64,000 bases of DNA, taken from NCBI RefSeq assembly GCF_022539665.2, contig NC_081332.1:4665803-4729802 (forward strand), written 5' to 3'. The notes beneath the pieces were generated by a model. That model did not search any database. It saw nothing but the letters and a program-made list of their open reading frames with translations, and had not been told where the DNA came from. Below, piece by piece: positions 13,901-26,190 of the stretch. How positions within the stretch are numbered: the stretch's first letter is position 1; every line of letters starts with the position of its first letter. The stretch is from Daphnia carinata. Taxonomy: Eukaryota > Arthropoda > Branchiopoda > Diplostraca > Daphniidae. Position numbers and translations under genes: made by a program.

Positions 13901-16900
13901 TGGTTTCTTCAAATTACATGGGGGGAAAATCGAAATAACAGCTGCACAGCAGCAGACGGATCAGAAAAAAGAAAGAAACTGGATTTCACAGCATGTGTAA
14001 AAACGAAATGCTTACGTACAAAAAGATGTATTCCAGATGCGATATTGCCATCTATCATATAGCCAAAACGTACGTGTGTTGCGACTCTATCCCAATTCGT
14101 CAGTCTCGTTTCACAGATTTTCATCGATCAAAAATCACCCCCCCTCCTTAAAAAAAAAAAAAAAAAAATGAAATACACGAATCCAATCATTCCGAACCCA
14201 TTTTAGATTGCATTTCCATTTCGCTTCAACTGGAATTTTAAAAAACTAAAAAAAAAAAAAATGATTTCATTGACTTGGAAAATGGATCGTCGAGAAAAAT
14301 TCACGAGGTAAAAATAAAATGATTCGATTTTCGTATGTGCCAAGTGAATAATATGAGATGAGTTGTACGATGTGCCGTCTCGGTAATTGATTTATACACG
14401 AGGGCTTCTAATAGAAAAAGAACTGTTGCTTTTTTTTTTCTTTCGGTGAGAAACGTCGCTCAGTTTCACCACAATCATCAGTCATCGCACCGAATGAGCA
14501 TCTCAAGAAAAAGAAAAAAAATCTTGTTCGACTGAACAAAAAAAAAGGGGAAAAATTAGACTTGCATTTTCATTGCCTCACCGAAAAAAAACCCGCATCG
14601 ATGGGGGAAAAAAATGCAAATCATTTCCCTTTCACACAGAATTCAATAAGTGCCATCAATCATTCAAATCAGTATTTAATTTCTTTCTCTCTCTCTCTCG
14701 TTAGAAATGAATTCAAAGATCTCAACTCTATTTTGAATGACGAAGGCTACGATGAATCTACGTTAACGTGAACGATACGCGATTGACGCGTGCACATTGA
14801 CGCAAACGTGCCCTAAACAAGGGAGGAAATCAAATAATAAGACACGAAAAATAATCAAAATACAAAAAAAATACAAGTGGAAGAAACAAGACGATGGCCC
14901 TCAAGAGTCCAAAGAGCAAGTGACTCGTTAATAATCATCAAAAACAAACAAGGAGATGAAGGAGGGCAAGTGGGTCAAATCACTGCTCCCACTCGTACCT
15001 CAGCAATAGATATATTTAGATAAATATAACATGATGGCGATAGATGATGTACGGACGACCTTACGCAACAGACAATAAGATTTTCTAAAAAAAAAAAGTA
15101 AATAAATAAAAAGGGAAAAGTCGGGCCTCTCGGTTCTCGATTGGCTTCGGGGCAAGACTCGCTGTTGTGGGGTGACGGCCGCCATGGCTGCTCATTGTAG
15201 GAAAATAATGAGCAAAAAAGCCAGCCAAACGTGATCTTAACGTCCCTTATATCGCTGTTGCCGGGCCTCTTCAAAATAAATAGAAAAACAAAACACGGAC
15301 GCGTTTCGCACCGAACGTTTGTCAAAAACGGAGGAGGAACGGGGGGGAAAGCCAGGAGTTCGTGATGTTTGCTCGGCACTCACCGGCATCGCCCCGTTCA
15401 AAAACATGGACACACACACACACAACAAACATTATACACACACAAGGTTTCCTCCTCCCCATCAGGTTAATGAGAACGGACTTTCATCAGCCATTCATCA
15501 TCAGTAGAAATGCAATTGGACCTCATTAAGGTGACAGCCTTTCTCTCCATTTTTTGGAGTTAAAAAAAAAATAACCTACCCCGACTATAACAAAAGGCTC
15601 CTTCCTACGCCAGCGGGGAGGCACAATGATATTCCCTTTCAAATCACACAAAAATCTCTTTTTTTGCATACTACTACACTTATACAATCAACAAAGACTC
15701 GCTCCTATTAAACACGCGCGCACTCGACACATCTCTCCCTCCCCCCCCCCTTTAACCAGACCATTTGTATATCAGAGAGAAACGAGATATCCGTTTGCTT
15801 GTGAATCAGTTGAAGAAGAAAACGGGCGACAGGGGATGAAATCTGTCAATGTTGAAAGTCCTTCAAAAAAAAAAAAAACTTCTTTTTTTTTTTACAGGCG
15901 TATAAAATAGACACGACGATTTAAAAAATTGAAACTCTTGACAAAAAAGTCCTCCTGAACTCTCCCCCCGCCATAACAGAAGAAAAAAAAAGTTCTTTTG
16001 AACTTTTTTTTCCCCTTTGATATTGACGTCATTCAATTTCATTGCAAGCCTGCATTATTCACGCGCCGCCATATCGTTCCCGTTGGACATATTTTGAACA
16101 AGAATAGGGGCCCCCGCTTTTTTCCATAATACCAAAAATGGGAAAGATACGACAAACCAAAACGCTTTGCGATTGTAGGAACATTCCCGCGTGTAGGTTG
16201 CACGAAAAATCCCCAAAGATTCTACAGGAAACAAGCGAAACACGGAGGTATTGCTATATGGGCATCTCTTTAAATATATCAAAAGCCAACAAATCGCCGT
16301 TGAGAGGTTTCAGTGTGTACGTTCTACTTTTCCGTCCTAAGTGGTGTGTAGTACACGGACACGGATCGTGAACACTGCGAATCGTGCACTGAATTATTCA
16401 ATCGACTTGCCCAGAGGCCTCAATAAAATATACAAAAACTACACTCGACGACACACACAAAAAAGGAAGCTTTTCCGACTTTACCCCTAAAAAAAAATAC
16501 CTCTCCTAATCCCGAAGCTAATGACCAACTGGACTGTAATCATCTTAGACGTTAAGTGATAAAACAGCTTGACATTTAGCCATCGTTGATTCCAAGAAGA
16601 GAAAATAAACTGGGTCCAAATTCTCTACCTTTCAAAAAAAAAAAAAACTTTTTAATTTATTGATGATGGGCGGAGAGCTCTCTTTGTGCACCTCATCAAT
16701 AGCAAATGAAGTGTGTACACTAAGTGTAACGGGTATTTTTTTTTTTTTTTTTTTTTTTTTTGTTTCTCCGAGAAACGCGGACAGCATCTCTTTTACGGCG
16801 TTAATGAAGGGAATCAAAGATTCAGCCCGACAGACATCCCCCACCCCCGTTGGCGGAAATCGATGCCTTTTCAACAAGAAACAAGAGAAAGAGTCTCTAA

Positions 16901-19900
16901 AGGCAAAAACGTAAAAGATCAAAAGAACGAACGAATAAAAAAAAAAGGGGGGGGGAAATCAAACGAGCCACTTGGGGGTTCTATACACACGCATGTACAG
17001 TACAGTACACGTAATATTCAGAAAAGAGAAGGGGGGGGGTCTTGAACTAGACACAGAAGGTACTTGTGTATTGGCCATCATTTCGAGGAAGGACGGAATG
17101 GCCCAGCAGCAATCGGCGATTCGATTTCCATCGCACATCTCTCTCGGCCAAATTCAATTGTGTCTGTGTGTGACGGGACGGACTTGATATCCGCCGAAAG
17201 GAACAACAAGAAAACAAAAAAAAAATGGGGGAGAAGACGGCAGTTGAATCGCCAATGCTCCGCTTGTATAAATAACTACATCTCAGTCATGGCCGGCAGC
17301 AATAGTATCCCCCCCCATTTTTTTTTTGCTTCGCATCAATTTATATTTCGCCCATAAACAGTTCAATTTGTTTCAAAGAGTCAAGTACAGAAATTCACTT
17401 TTTTTTTACGGCCAGCCCTAGAAAAAAAACAAAAAGGACATCTAGTCCAGACGCAATATGGAGATACAATCCAATCAAATTCCCTATATTGCCAATTGAA
17501 ACGACAATAGAAAGAATTTGGACAAAAAAAAAAAAGCTATCGGGCAACTCGATCAAATCAAAAGTCTTTGCTAGACGAAAACAAAACGTCTATACAGCGT
17601 ATAAACTGAACTATTTTGTTAGGGTTTTCTATTTAAAAAAAAAATAGAGATAAACAACCAATAAAGAAGGAAAAAAACCCATTGGCTTTTACTGCGGGAG
17701 TTTAGCGGTGGCGCCACCGTACAGAGACGAACTTCAAAAAAAAAAGTCATTTAAATTTTTTTTAAATTCGTATAATACATTATCTGACAGGTGTTGTATG
17801 TATTGTGTGTCTCTAAAAGTATTTTTTTTTAAAGTCTTGGCATTTCATCAGCTCAAAAGCGAGACACAGGCAATAAAATGCACACAGCCGGGCCCGATGA
17901 TGTCGTACGACGACGCGTCGCACCATAAATCAACAAGATACACATAAAAAAAAAAAAAAATAAATAAAAACGTATTCAACGTTGGGGATGTGTGCGTGTG
18001 TGTACAATCCGACGTGAGGTATCGCATTTTCCCTATTGGCCAATAGCTGCTCGTCTTTGATTCCCCACCAGAAACACAAAAAATGATTTCCCACATTTCT
18101 TTTTTTTTTTTCAGATTCCAAAAAGACACGTCATTTTGAAGAACATCACTTTTGATGTGCTACCCATATTTAATAAAAAAAAAAAAAACAGAAGGACAAA
18201 CGCCAAAATGGAATCCATAAACTTTCTCTTTGTTAAAGTGAGGACCAACTAGTAGCCAAACATCTCCATCTTTTCGCTCGACGCTCTTCTTTTGCGCTGA
18301 CGGACAAAACTGAATAGCAATCAGCAAAGCTACCGGTCATACGTGAGACAGCCAGCTGGCCCCCCTCCCCGCAAAAACTCTGTACATTCAAAAAGCGAGG
18401 CGAGGAAACGCCAGTTGTTCATTCCAGCCCTCCAAAATGAATCGGGATTATGTACGCCCCAAGAAGTCACCGTTTGCCTTCACGCGTGTAAAAACTCGCA
18501 CACCAGACTTTTCGAGGGAGGGACGAAGAAAGAGGAGGGGAAGTGTCTCGCAATCAACACGATGATCACTGACCGTGCGATATTTTTTAAGAGCAAAAAA
18601 GAAAAAAAGCGAGAGAGAAAGTGACGGCCAAGAGATACATGTCCAATCTCACGCCGGACCGTTGTCCATTTTCCCAACTCTATATATTTATTAGAAAATA
18701 TTAGAAAAAAAGGGCCAAAAGCTTCTTCCGTCTGTCATATATATTTCTATTTTCTATATATATTTATTTTTATTATTTGTGTGTGTGTGTGTGTGTGTGT
18801 CGGTCATTGTTTTTGGTCAGACTAAACACTCACTAACTTACGTATCATGGCAAGGGAGAAAAACGAAATGTGTGCGACACGTGTGTTTGGCTTGCGCTAT
18901 ACAACTGGATCACGTCCCGCTTCGGCTACGATATGAACTTTTTTTTTTTTGGAGGGAAGGGGGTTGTTGATTAGAAGCACGGACCCGTGGGCGGCTCACT
19001 CCCACCCTTCAACCCCACCCTAACCCTCGTAAATGAGAAGTCGTTCATTGCCTGTCGCTTTTTAGCTTGCCGATATTATACGCAACAGCAGGAAAAACAA
19101 AAGCAAGTTGGTTACCCCAGACGATCTTATCAACCTACCCCTCCGTTTACACACACATTATATAGGCTACGCTACGCAACACACCCAGTCTCTCACACGA
19201 GCTTTTCATTTCGATTTATCAAACAAAAATAAAAACGAGGGGTGCGGGCCAGAACCCTGCCATTATTATTTAGAAATTCAGTCAACGTTTGGCTTCCCAT
19301 CAAACGTATTATGCATGTGTGTAGGAGGAAGGGCGACCGAGCACTGATGAACCGTTCATACACACAACAAAAGACTCGAACGTCGGGGAAATATCGAACG
19401 GGATAAATTGCGCAAAACGACAATTCATTTATTAAAAAAAAAAAAAAAATCCCCCCCCCCCCGTTATTAATCGCTTCACACATACACACACATACACACA
19501 CACACACACACACATACACATGCACATATTGCTCAAAAATATAATAAGAAATAGTAACAGCGGCATCGGCTGTTATTCGGGCGACCGGGGGAGGAAATCG
19601 CGCAATGCTCCTCCTTGTAACTCAAATGTGTCTAGCCGCGGCCTGCGATATTATTATTACAATAATCAGCGACTGTCCCTATACTATCTAGCAAGCAGTT
19701 GCGCTATATCTCATTTTCTTTGATGAGCAAACAAAAATCCCTTTGGCCATCAACTTTTTTTTTTCGTCCGCCTGTCGCCCAAATCAACCCCACGTCACTA
19801 ACTCTTACCCTTCCTCCTATGAAGCGAGAGAAAGAGAAAAAGAAAAAAGAGGCAGAAAACAATAATTTGATGAACGGATATCGCCGGACACGCTTCTTCT

Positions 19901-22900
19901 TCGTTATAGCGAGAACGGGCGGATAGCTTCGGGAAATGACGCGTTTCATAACGTCAAAAGATTTGATGGCCATCTACAACAACTGATCCAGCCCCCCCCC
20001 CCCCGTCACAAGTCCGGCTACAGTAATAAGGAATAAACAAAAGAGTCTCGCTTTTGATGCGGTCCACCAGTTCCCAATCCCCCCCCCCTTTTTTTCCCGT
20101 TTCTGTTTCGCCTAACAGACATAAGCGCATTGTAATCCTTGGGCCGGCCGTTTGCTCGACACACAACCGAGCGTGAAATTAACCGGGCATCTTTGGCCAT
20201 TAAGAGACGAGCTTTGGGGCGGGTGGGTTGTATTTATATATATTGCGCCACTGTACACACAAACAAAACAAAAGTTGGATTTTTCTCCCTTTTGTTTTAT
20301 TGCATCTTTTGTTTTCACTTTATTCGAATCAATATCAACTTGATGAGAAAATAATGACAACATCATGAAAAGCCTAAGGTCACACAAGTTTCTAAAGTCT
20401 ATTTGACTTTGATTTCAAAAATGTACTAATGAATTCTAATGTAAAAAAAGCACTTGTCAACGAACATCTTGACTAATAAGGGACGGATCAAAAGCGGTAA
20501 AAAAAATGTTTCTTTTCCTACTGAAAATCGCTTGTGCCTACACAAAAGGACGAGACTTGTGAATTGAATAATCCTCATTAGGATCCCAGTTGCACGTTCA
20601 CTACGTGGTCACAGCCTCATTTTAGCCATTGTCCACTATGAACGAGGATGTTAGGATTTTTTTTTTTTTTTTTACGTGACATCCTCTTCTCTATTCTCTA
20701 CTTTGATCGTGCACATCATTAGCTCAACGTCGCAAACAAACACACGGAATGATTCACCGCCGAGAACGTCATCAACTTTTAGCCAAAGCAAACGGAAATC
20801 AAATCTTTTTTGACACGAAAACTCGGTAGAATGTTTGAATCAATCAAGAATCGACGGGTGTAACACAACAAAAAGGAGCGACACACGGTCGTGTTGTTCC
20901 GTGAATTGCATACACAAAAAGTAGAAAATAAAATCTTTAAAACATCCAAACACTACTCTCTTTGATCGAACCTTTTCAGCCGATTGCTGCTGTCGGAGCG
21001 CGACAACTTCCTTTTTTTTTTGTGACATTCGTTTTATCAACAAATGTTCAATGGCTATATATCCCCCCTTCTTTTTACCCACTGCGAATCGGTTCAACTG
21101 TGTAAAAAGCTACAGACGAGATTTGATGCTTTCGAGCTCGATTGGAATATTGCAGAAAGGGGTCGGGAGGAAGAAAAAAAAACTATCGTAAAATATACCG
21201 AACCTCCCCTCCCCCCCATCATCAATGACGGCAATATCATATGTCTCCACACAGAAAGAAAAAAAACAGCTTCCATTTTTTTTTCCTCCTCAAAATCACT
21301 CGATATGCATAAAAAACAGGGCGGAGCTACTTGTTTACTACACTCTGATAAAATGAAAATAAATCAAGTATTATTTTTTTTTAGGAGGAGTGATGAAAAG
21401 AAAAAAGAATTATAATTTCCGATTCGTTTTACTATGCCAAATATTTACGATGTGACACGTAATGCGAATGGATGACTTTACAACAGCGAGGCCAAAAAAA
21501 CGGACGGACAAGAAGTTGAGAACTGAACTCTCGAGGAATATCGACGCACGATCGGATCAATCATACAAATTTCCTTCCGGGCTTTAAAGAAAACGATCTA
21601 AAAAAAACCTTCATAAATCGGCCCCCGTCTTACATGCATAAAACCCAAAAGTTTTCGGAACAAGCAAATGGAGAAAAAAAAAAACGACTTGATGGCAATT
21701 GCATTTAGATTGTTGTCGCCATAAAAGCGGAAAAAAAGAAAGAGACTGTTAGATGTTTTTAGTGATGGTTAGACGATCATCAGAGACGACACCCTTCCGT
21801 ACCACCCACTCCCTGGCGTCCTCATGTTTGTTAGATATATATACACACACACACACAGACGGGATTAAGTAAGCCATCCCGTCCACCCCAAAATGGGTAT
21901 TAGCAATCGTAACAAGTAACGGGTAGGCACAGAGCCCATGCAAACTTTGAATAATGCAATAGCATTCGGTATCAGCAACGTCAAGATCTCGTGTGTCCCC
22001 CTTCGCCCCTCAAGACCAAAACAAAAAACAAATGACTAATCAAATCATGTTCCCACGTCCAATGCAACGGGCTCACCCAATTGCGTTACCGTTTATAGAC
22101 GCAAGACGACAACGACACGCACTGCACATCCACTCAACGACAAACGAAACAACTTAGGAAATGGATACAAAAAAACAGTCAACTATCCGGATGAAAAACG
22201 AATCCAAGTCCAAACGGATGGAATATAATTTAGACCCCCTATTCTCTCTCCCTAGCCCTTAACTAAGAAAAACAAAACGGACAGGCAGTGATGTATTATT
22301 ACTTAACGGCCCTGAAAGCTAAAGAATCTACTTGATTGCAATCTCACACAGTTGACAGAAAAAATGAGAATAAAACAAACAATTGGATTGGGTTACATTT
22401 TTCTCTCCTCCCCACCCTGTAAAAATTGAAAAAAAGCAGGGTGACAAACGACGGCCAGAGTGTCACAGAGCGACAAGAGTTTCCTCTCAGTTCAACGTCG
22501 ACAGTAAAAGAAGTGGGCGAGGTTTCACCCCCCCCCCCCAGTTATTAACGATGATGACGATCCCCCAATTGGAAAGCAAAAGAAAATTGGAACTAGGACA
22601 CGATCCTTCATCGGACCGCAAATCGCATCTCGACCAGCCGTTTCCAGCGGATTAACTCGACTGGACCTTCATTAAGCGGCCAGACGCGGACTGATGGCTG
22701 TCGATTTATCAGCTGACTTTGACTGAAATCTCGCACTTTATTTTCAATCTGCTGGCTGTTCGTATAACGGTCACCACACAGAGGAAAACAGAAAATAAAG
22801 CCCCGCCATTTATTTCCTTAAATGAAGCCAATATCAACCGCCCACTCACGCTGGCCATTATCAGCAGCACCATATTGTTTACCCGCTTCGAAAATAACAT

Positions 22901-24843
22901 CCACGCTATCAAATGTTATAGCAGTTTCGCCTCCCCCAAAGACTTCACTTCTAACCTCCCATTCAAACGATTCTTTGCGCGAAACAGCAAAAGTTTTGTT
23001 GTTTTGTTTTGTTTTTAAAGGAGATTTACGTGTGGCTGTCGTGTTATGTCAACGGTGCAATGAAAATGGCAAGAGGTTCCGAACGGAACGTTAAAAGAGA
23101 TCAACTTGTGGTCATAATAAACGACTGCTGAAACATTACAAAGAACAAGGAGGGAAAGAGGGTGAAGATGGCTATGCAAATCAAGTTGCATATCTCTTCG
23201 TCTCTGTTGTCGTCGCTCTTTTTGATGTAGACGAAAAGCTGCGGCGACATCTCCATGTTCAGCTTGCAGATAGAACAGCAAAAGAAAAGAAATCGTGTGG
23301 CAGCGTCACAGTCACTTCTCTTCTCCCCCGACACATCCGATACTTTTCCATCAGAGCCATCTCTTTGATTTTCCAAACCATTGCCTCGTGAATTCCCCCC
23401 AGTGACAGAGCCAATCTCTCCAGCGAAAAGAAAAAGGCATATGATAACTGGCCCTATATGGACGCTTCATTCGTTTAACATGCATTTTGTGCTACGAGTT
23501 TTGTCCGCCCCAGACAGAACAAGAGAGCTCAATAGCTACTTTGAATTGCAAACAGCCTATTTATAGGATGAAAAAAAAGAAAGTAAATGCTACAAAAACG
23601 CATCTTTCTTTATTTCTGTCCCTTTCAAGCTGAAAAACGATTCCCTGGCTATATTGTCCATCCCATTCGCAGGGTAAACAGATGTTTGGAGAGTTACGAT
23701 GGCTTAATATCGACTACCATTTCCATCCAGCAGAAGTAAAGCAACAATGTGAAAACAGGCAAAATAGGTTGTCACCAGTTCAAAAATATGGTCCATTCCA
23801 CTACGATATTTTTGAAAATGATGAAGCCCTAGCGCAACAGACACCATGTTGTAATACGAAAACAAATCGATTTGTGAAATGTAGGGTAATCGTCAACTAT
23901 CGGCAAAATTAGCGCCAAAAAATCAATGCAAGTGGTAGGATGTGGAGGATAGGGAAAATGAGTCATCAGGCATACTGCAATAAAAAAGCAAATCGATTTG
24001 TGAAACGTAGGTAATCGACAAGTATCGGCCAAAATTGGCGCCAAAAAACCAATGCAAGTGGTGCGATGTAGGGGATAACATGAGTCATCAGGCATGTTGC
24101 AATAAAAAAGCAAATCGATTTGTGAAATGTAGGGTAATGGGCAATTATCCGCTGAAATTGGCGCCAAAAATCAATGCAAGTGAGGGATAGGTAAGATGAG
24201 TCACCAGGCATGTTGCAACAAAACGCAAATTGCTTTGTGAAATGTAGGGGAATGGTCAAGTAACGGTCGAATTGGCGCCAAAAATCTATACACGTATTTC
24301 GAAAAGTGGAATGGGGAAAGATCTGGAAAATTAACTTAACATTCCAGCTTTCAACAAATTGAATTGATACTCTAAAAGAAAAGAATCTTCAATATTAAAT
24401 TGTTGCAAGTTTTGCTTTGGTGAGCAAACTTTGTAAAAAAAACAAACAAACAAAACAAGTCCTGAACTTGTTGCCCAAATTACAATCAACAATTCTAAAA
24501 ATGTCTTAAATCAACTTCTAGAAGATAAAGATAGTTACAACTATCTTTAGGACACAAAAACAGATAGGAATGAAAAGAAAATCTCGGTAAAAGAAGATAC
24601 GAAGGCTAAAGCACGTGGGGAATAAAAGTTTCAAAACGTGTCGCGTTGGCATCGAGCCATCCCTTTCCCAGAATCAAAAAATGACCGTTCCAGTAAGAAT
24701 GGCAAGCAAATTTCGTACCAAAAAACAATCCAGAAACATTCACGGTCACAAGTTGCTAAAGATAATTAAATTAATCTAACCTGTACGGTCGGCAAGTCGA
24801 AATTCTTCCATTGATTCAGCACACCACTCAATTTTAAAGCCAT
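1..24843 (-). CDS. CUX1: CUX1/CASP-family protein, N-terminal exons (partial, runs off left edge)
   Basis: Three minus-strand exons (24843-24781, 11095-10985, 4847-4721) join in frame to give the first 100 residues. Segments such as [32 protein letters not shown] and [20 protein letters not shown] match the start shared by vertebrate CASP and CDP/CUX1. CASP is a Golgi membrane coiled-coil protein; CUX1/Cut is a homeodomain transcription factor made from the same locus in vertebrates. The window holds only the shared N-terminus, so it cannot say which product is made, or whether both are. All borders are GT-AG; phases are 0, 0 and 1. The next exon lies left of base 1. The start codon at 24843 gives MALKLSG and replaces the vertebrate MAANVG-type start. 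Introns of 13685 and 6137 bp contrast with the ~60-130 nt introns of the genes at 29-36 kb. Confidence 0.9.
4721..4847 (-). CDS. CUX1: CUX/CASP coding exon 3
   Basis: This exon encodes residues 59-100 and ends one base into the next codon. It begins [13 protein letters not shown] and ends LYKKLTDVT. The acceptor is AATAG and the donor GTAAGT. The vertebrate counterpart continues DVPDPVPAL, so the protein continues into an exon beyond the left edge. Confidence 0.92.
5132..5157. repeat. (CA)13 microsatellite
   Basis: Uninterrupted CA dinucleotide repeat in CUX/CASP intron 2. Confidence 0.95.
5793..5820. repeat. (AG)14 microsatellite
   Basis: Uninterrupted AG repeat in CUX/CASP intron 2; the sense strand of the gene therefore carries a pyrimidine (CT) tract. 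Confidence 0.95.
9022..9037. repeat. G16 homopolymer
   Basis: Sixteen consecutive G on the plus strand. It is one of the few long G runs here; most long runs in this intron are C on the plus strand. Confidence 0.95.
10985..11095 (-). CDS. CUX1: CUX/CASP coding exon 2
   Basis: This exon encodes residues 22-58, beginning [18 protein letters not shown] and ending FKKTATE. The acceptor is ATCAG and the donor GTAAG; it is phase 0 at both ends (37 codons). It is a predicted coiled-coil segment. Two long A tracts (sense strand) follow within 120 nt of the donor. Confidence 0.92.
18779..18800. repeat. (GT)11 microsatellite
   Basis: Dinucleotide repeat directly preceded by an AT-rich TATATATT-type stretch. 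Confidence 0.95.
19476..19520. repeat. Imperfect CA/CATA microsatellite
   Basis: CA repeats interrupted by ACATAC steps, lying shortly after a run of 12 C at 19451-19462. Confidence 0.85.
23863..24290. repeat. Tandem array A, four ~115-126 bp units
   Basis: Units begin with CAAATCGATTTGTGAAA or a close variant at 23863, 23989, 24111 and 24226 (spacings 126, 122, 115). Shared blocks include GGCGCCAAAAA and GAGTCATCAGGCAT/GAGTCACCAGGCAT. The fourth unit is cut short near 24290. The array lies inside intron 1 of CUX/CASP, about 550 bp downstream of its start codon. Confidence 0.9.
24781..24843 (-). CDS. CUX1: CUX/CASP coding exon 1
   Basis: This exon encodes residues 1-21. ATG is at 24843-24841 and the exon ends GTACAG before the donor GTTAG. 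The [11 protein letters not shown] stretch corresponds to the QYWKRFDLQQLQ stretch of vertebrate CASP/CUX1, which also sits just before an exon border. It is phase 0 at its 3' end. Confidence 0.85.
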
Positions 24844-25202
24844 GTTGGCAACTGAAATTTTATGCAATCGTCTGCTCGGACGATAACAACGGAAGAGCCA
24901 CCTAGCGGTATTGACATTTTGAAGTCAATTCTCATCGAAGATTCCAACAAATTCTTATTACATTTATTTGTCCCAAACATGTAAAAAAAACTAACGTTTG
25001 ATCAATAATCCTAAATGTTGAATTTATCATATTTTACTAAATTAAGGGTCCAAGTCGAATTTCTTCATAAAACAAAATAGACTGTGGTGGCACCAACACG
25101 TTTGCTACGTGTCAGGTGTTAGCAGAAGGCATAAATGATCTCAGTTGTTCTTGAATATTCTTTATCATTTTTCTTCAATCAAGGTACGAATCGATACGAA
25201 TC

Positions 25203-25454
25203 ATGAATAATACAGAAGGCATCCCTAAAGTTCTATCTCGAGCTCGTATGACCTTACGGGCTAAGTTGACAATAATTAGTTTAATCTTGATCATCGGTAG
25301 TATCATTGGCATGATCTGTATCAACATATACATGCCGGTCACTCTACCGGGACATTGCCAGACAGTCACAGTTTGCGAGCCTACTTCACTGGATAATGAA
25401 GCTCAAATTTATCCACTAAATCAGATCAAGAACGCAATTACTGCTTTTACTTAA
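25203..25454 (+). CDS. Hypothetical 83-residue single-pass membrane protein
   Basis: The open frame runs from ATG at 25203 to TAA at 25452. Residues about 23-44 form one strongly hydrophobic segment (KLTIISLILIIGSIIGMICI) after a basic N-terminus (SRARMTLRAK), which suggests a signal anchor with the C-terminus outside. The C-terminal part has two cysteines in HCQTVTVC. The ORF starts 360 bp from the CUX/CASP start codon and points away from it, so the two could share a promoter region. I do not recognise a family. It could be a chance ORF, since no splice or promoter signal decides the matter. Confidence 0.35.
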   Translation: MNNTEGIPKVLSRARMTLRAKLTIISLILIIGSIIGMICINIYMPVTLPGHCQTVTVCEPTSLDNEAQIYPLNQIKNAITAFT

Positions 25455-25486
25455 CCCGGAAACCACAACCCAGACAACCCAGAAAA

Positions 25487-25932
25487 GGAGGTGGACAAAT
25501 AATGATACTGTAAAGTTTTCATGAGTTTGTGCATTCGCCATTTTTTTTGCGTGTGTGTCGAAGTCAACGATACTGAAACGTTTCGACGTACCTGTAAGAA
25601 GAAAGGAGGTGTACAAACAATGATACCGTCAAGTTTCATGAATTGTACGCATTCGCCATTATTTTTGTCGAAGTCAACAAAATTAAACTGAAAAGTTGCA
25701 ACGTACCTGAAAGAGCAAAGGAGGTGCACAAACAATGATACTGTATGATTTCATGAATATCATGCATTCACCGTTTTTCGTGTCGAAGTCAATAAAACTA
25801 AACTGAAAAGTTGCAACATACCTAATAGAGCAAAGGAGGTGCACAAACAATGCCTCTAAGGTTTCATGAATTTCATGCATTCACCAGTTTTTTGTGTCGA
25901 AGTTAACAAAACTAAACTGAAAAGTTGCGACG
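25487..25932. repeat. Tandem array B, four ~115 bp units
   Basis: Units begin with GGAGGTG at 25487, 25605, 25720 and 25835 (spacings 118, 115, 115). They share blocks such as CACAAACAATGATACTG, GTGTCGAAGTCAA and AACTGAAAAGTTGC. The period is not a multiple of three, so the open frames across it are not evidence of coding. The unit is unrelated by eye to array A, although the period is similar. Confidence 0.92.
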
Positions 25933-26190
25933 TGTACACATCATTTGACTTAATCAGAAATACATTGATATCTGACAAACATGCTCTCTTTCTTTTTTTT
26001 TTTTTTTTTACTTAATTTACTATCAAATCACTCTACATGAAAACACGCCACAACAACAAAAATGTATGCATAGTACCAATTCCTTTTGCAAAACAGAAAT
26101 AGTAAAGGTTTGCCGAACGAATCAGTACAGGAGGGGGTTGACGTTGCATATCGTAACGTGGAAGAAGTTAAATAAAACTAGCATACATGT

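Larger units (their letters stand above)
11096..24780 (-). other. CUX/CASP intron 1
   Basis: A 13.7 kb first intron with no exon I can support. Typical of it are C runs of 12-13 (19451-19462, 19992-20004), a (GT)11 repeat at 18779-18800, and a CA-rich block at about 19476-19520. The four-copy tandem array at 23863-24290 lies close to exon 1. Long first introns often carry enhancers, but no specific one can be named from sequence alone. Confidence 0.65.

Noticed and set aside
14975-15379. 134-codon minus-strand ORF inside CUX/CASP intron 1
   Set aside because: Considered as an alternative exon, but it has no similarity to the known N-termini and contains stretches from T runs.
23101-23376. 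91-codon minus-strand ORF near CUX/CASP exon 1
   Set aside because: Considered as an alternative first exon; no donor in the right phase and no similarity to CUX/CASP.
23863-25932. CRISPR array
   Set aside because: The repeats are contiguous long tandem units without unique spacers of constant length, in eukaryotic DNA.
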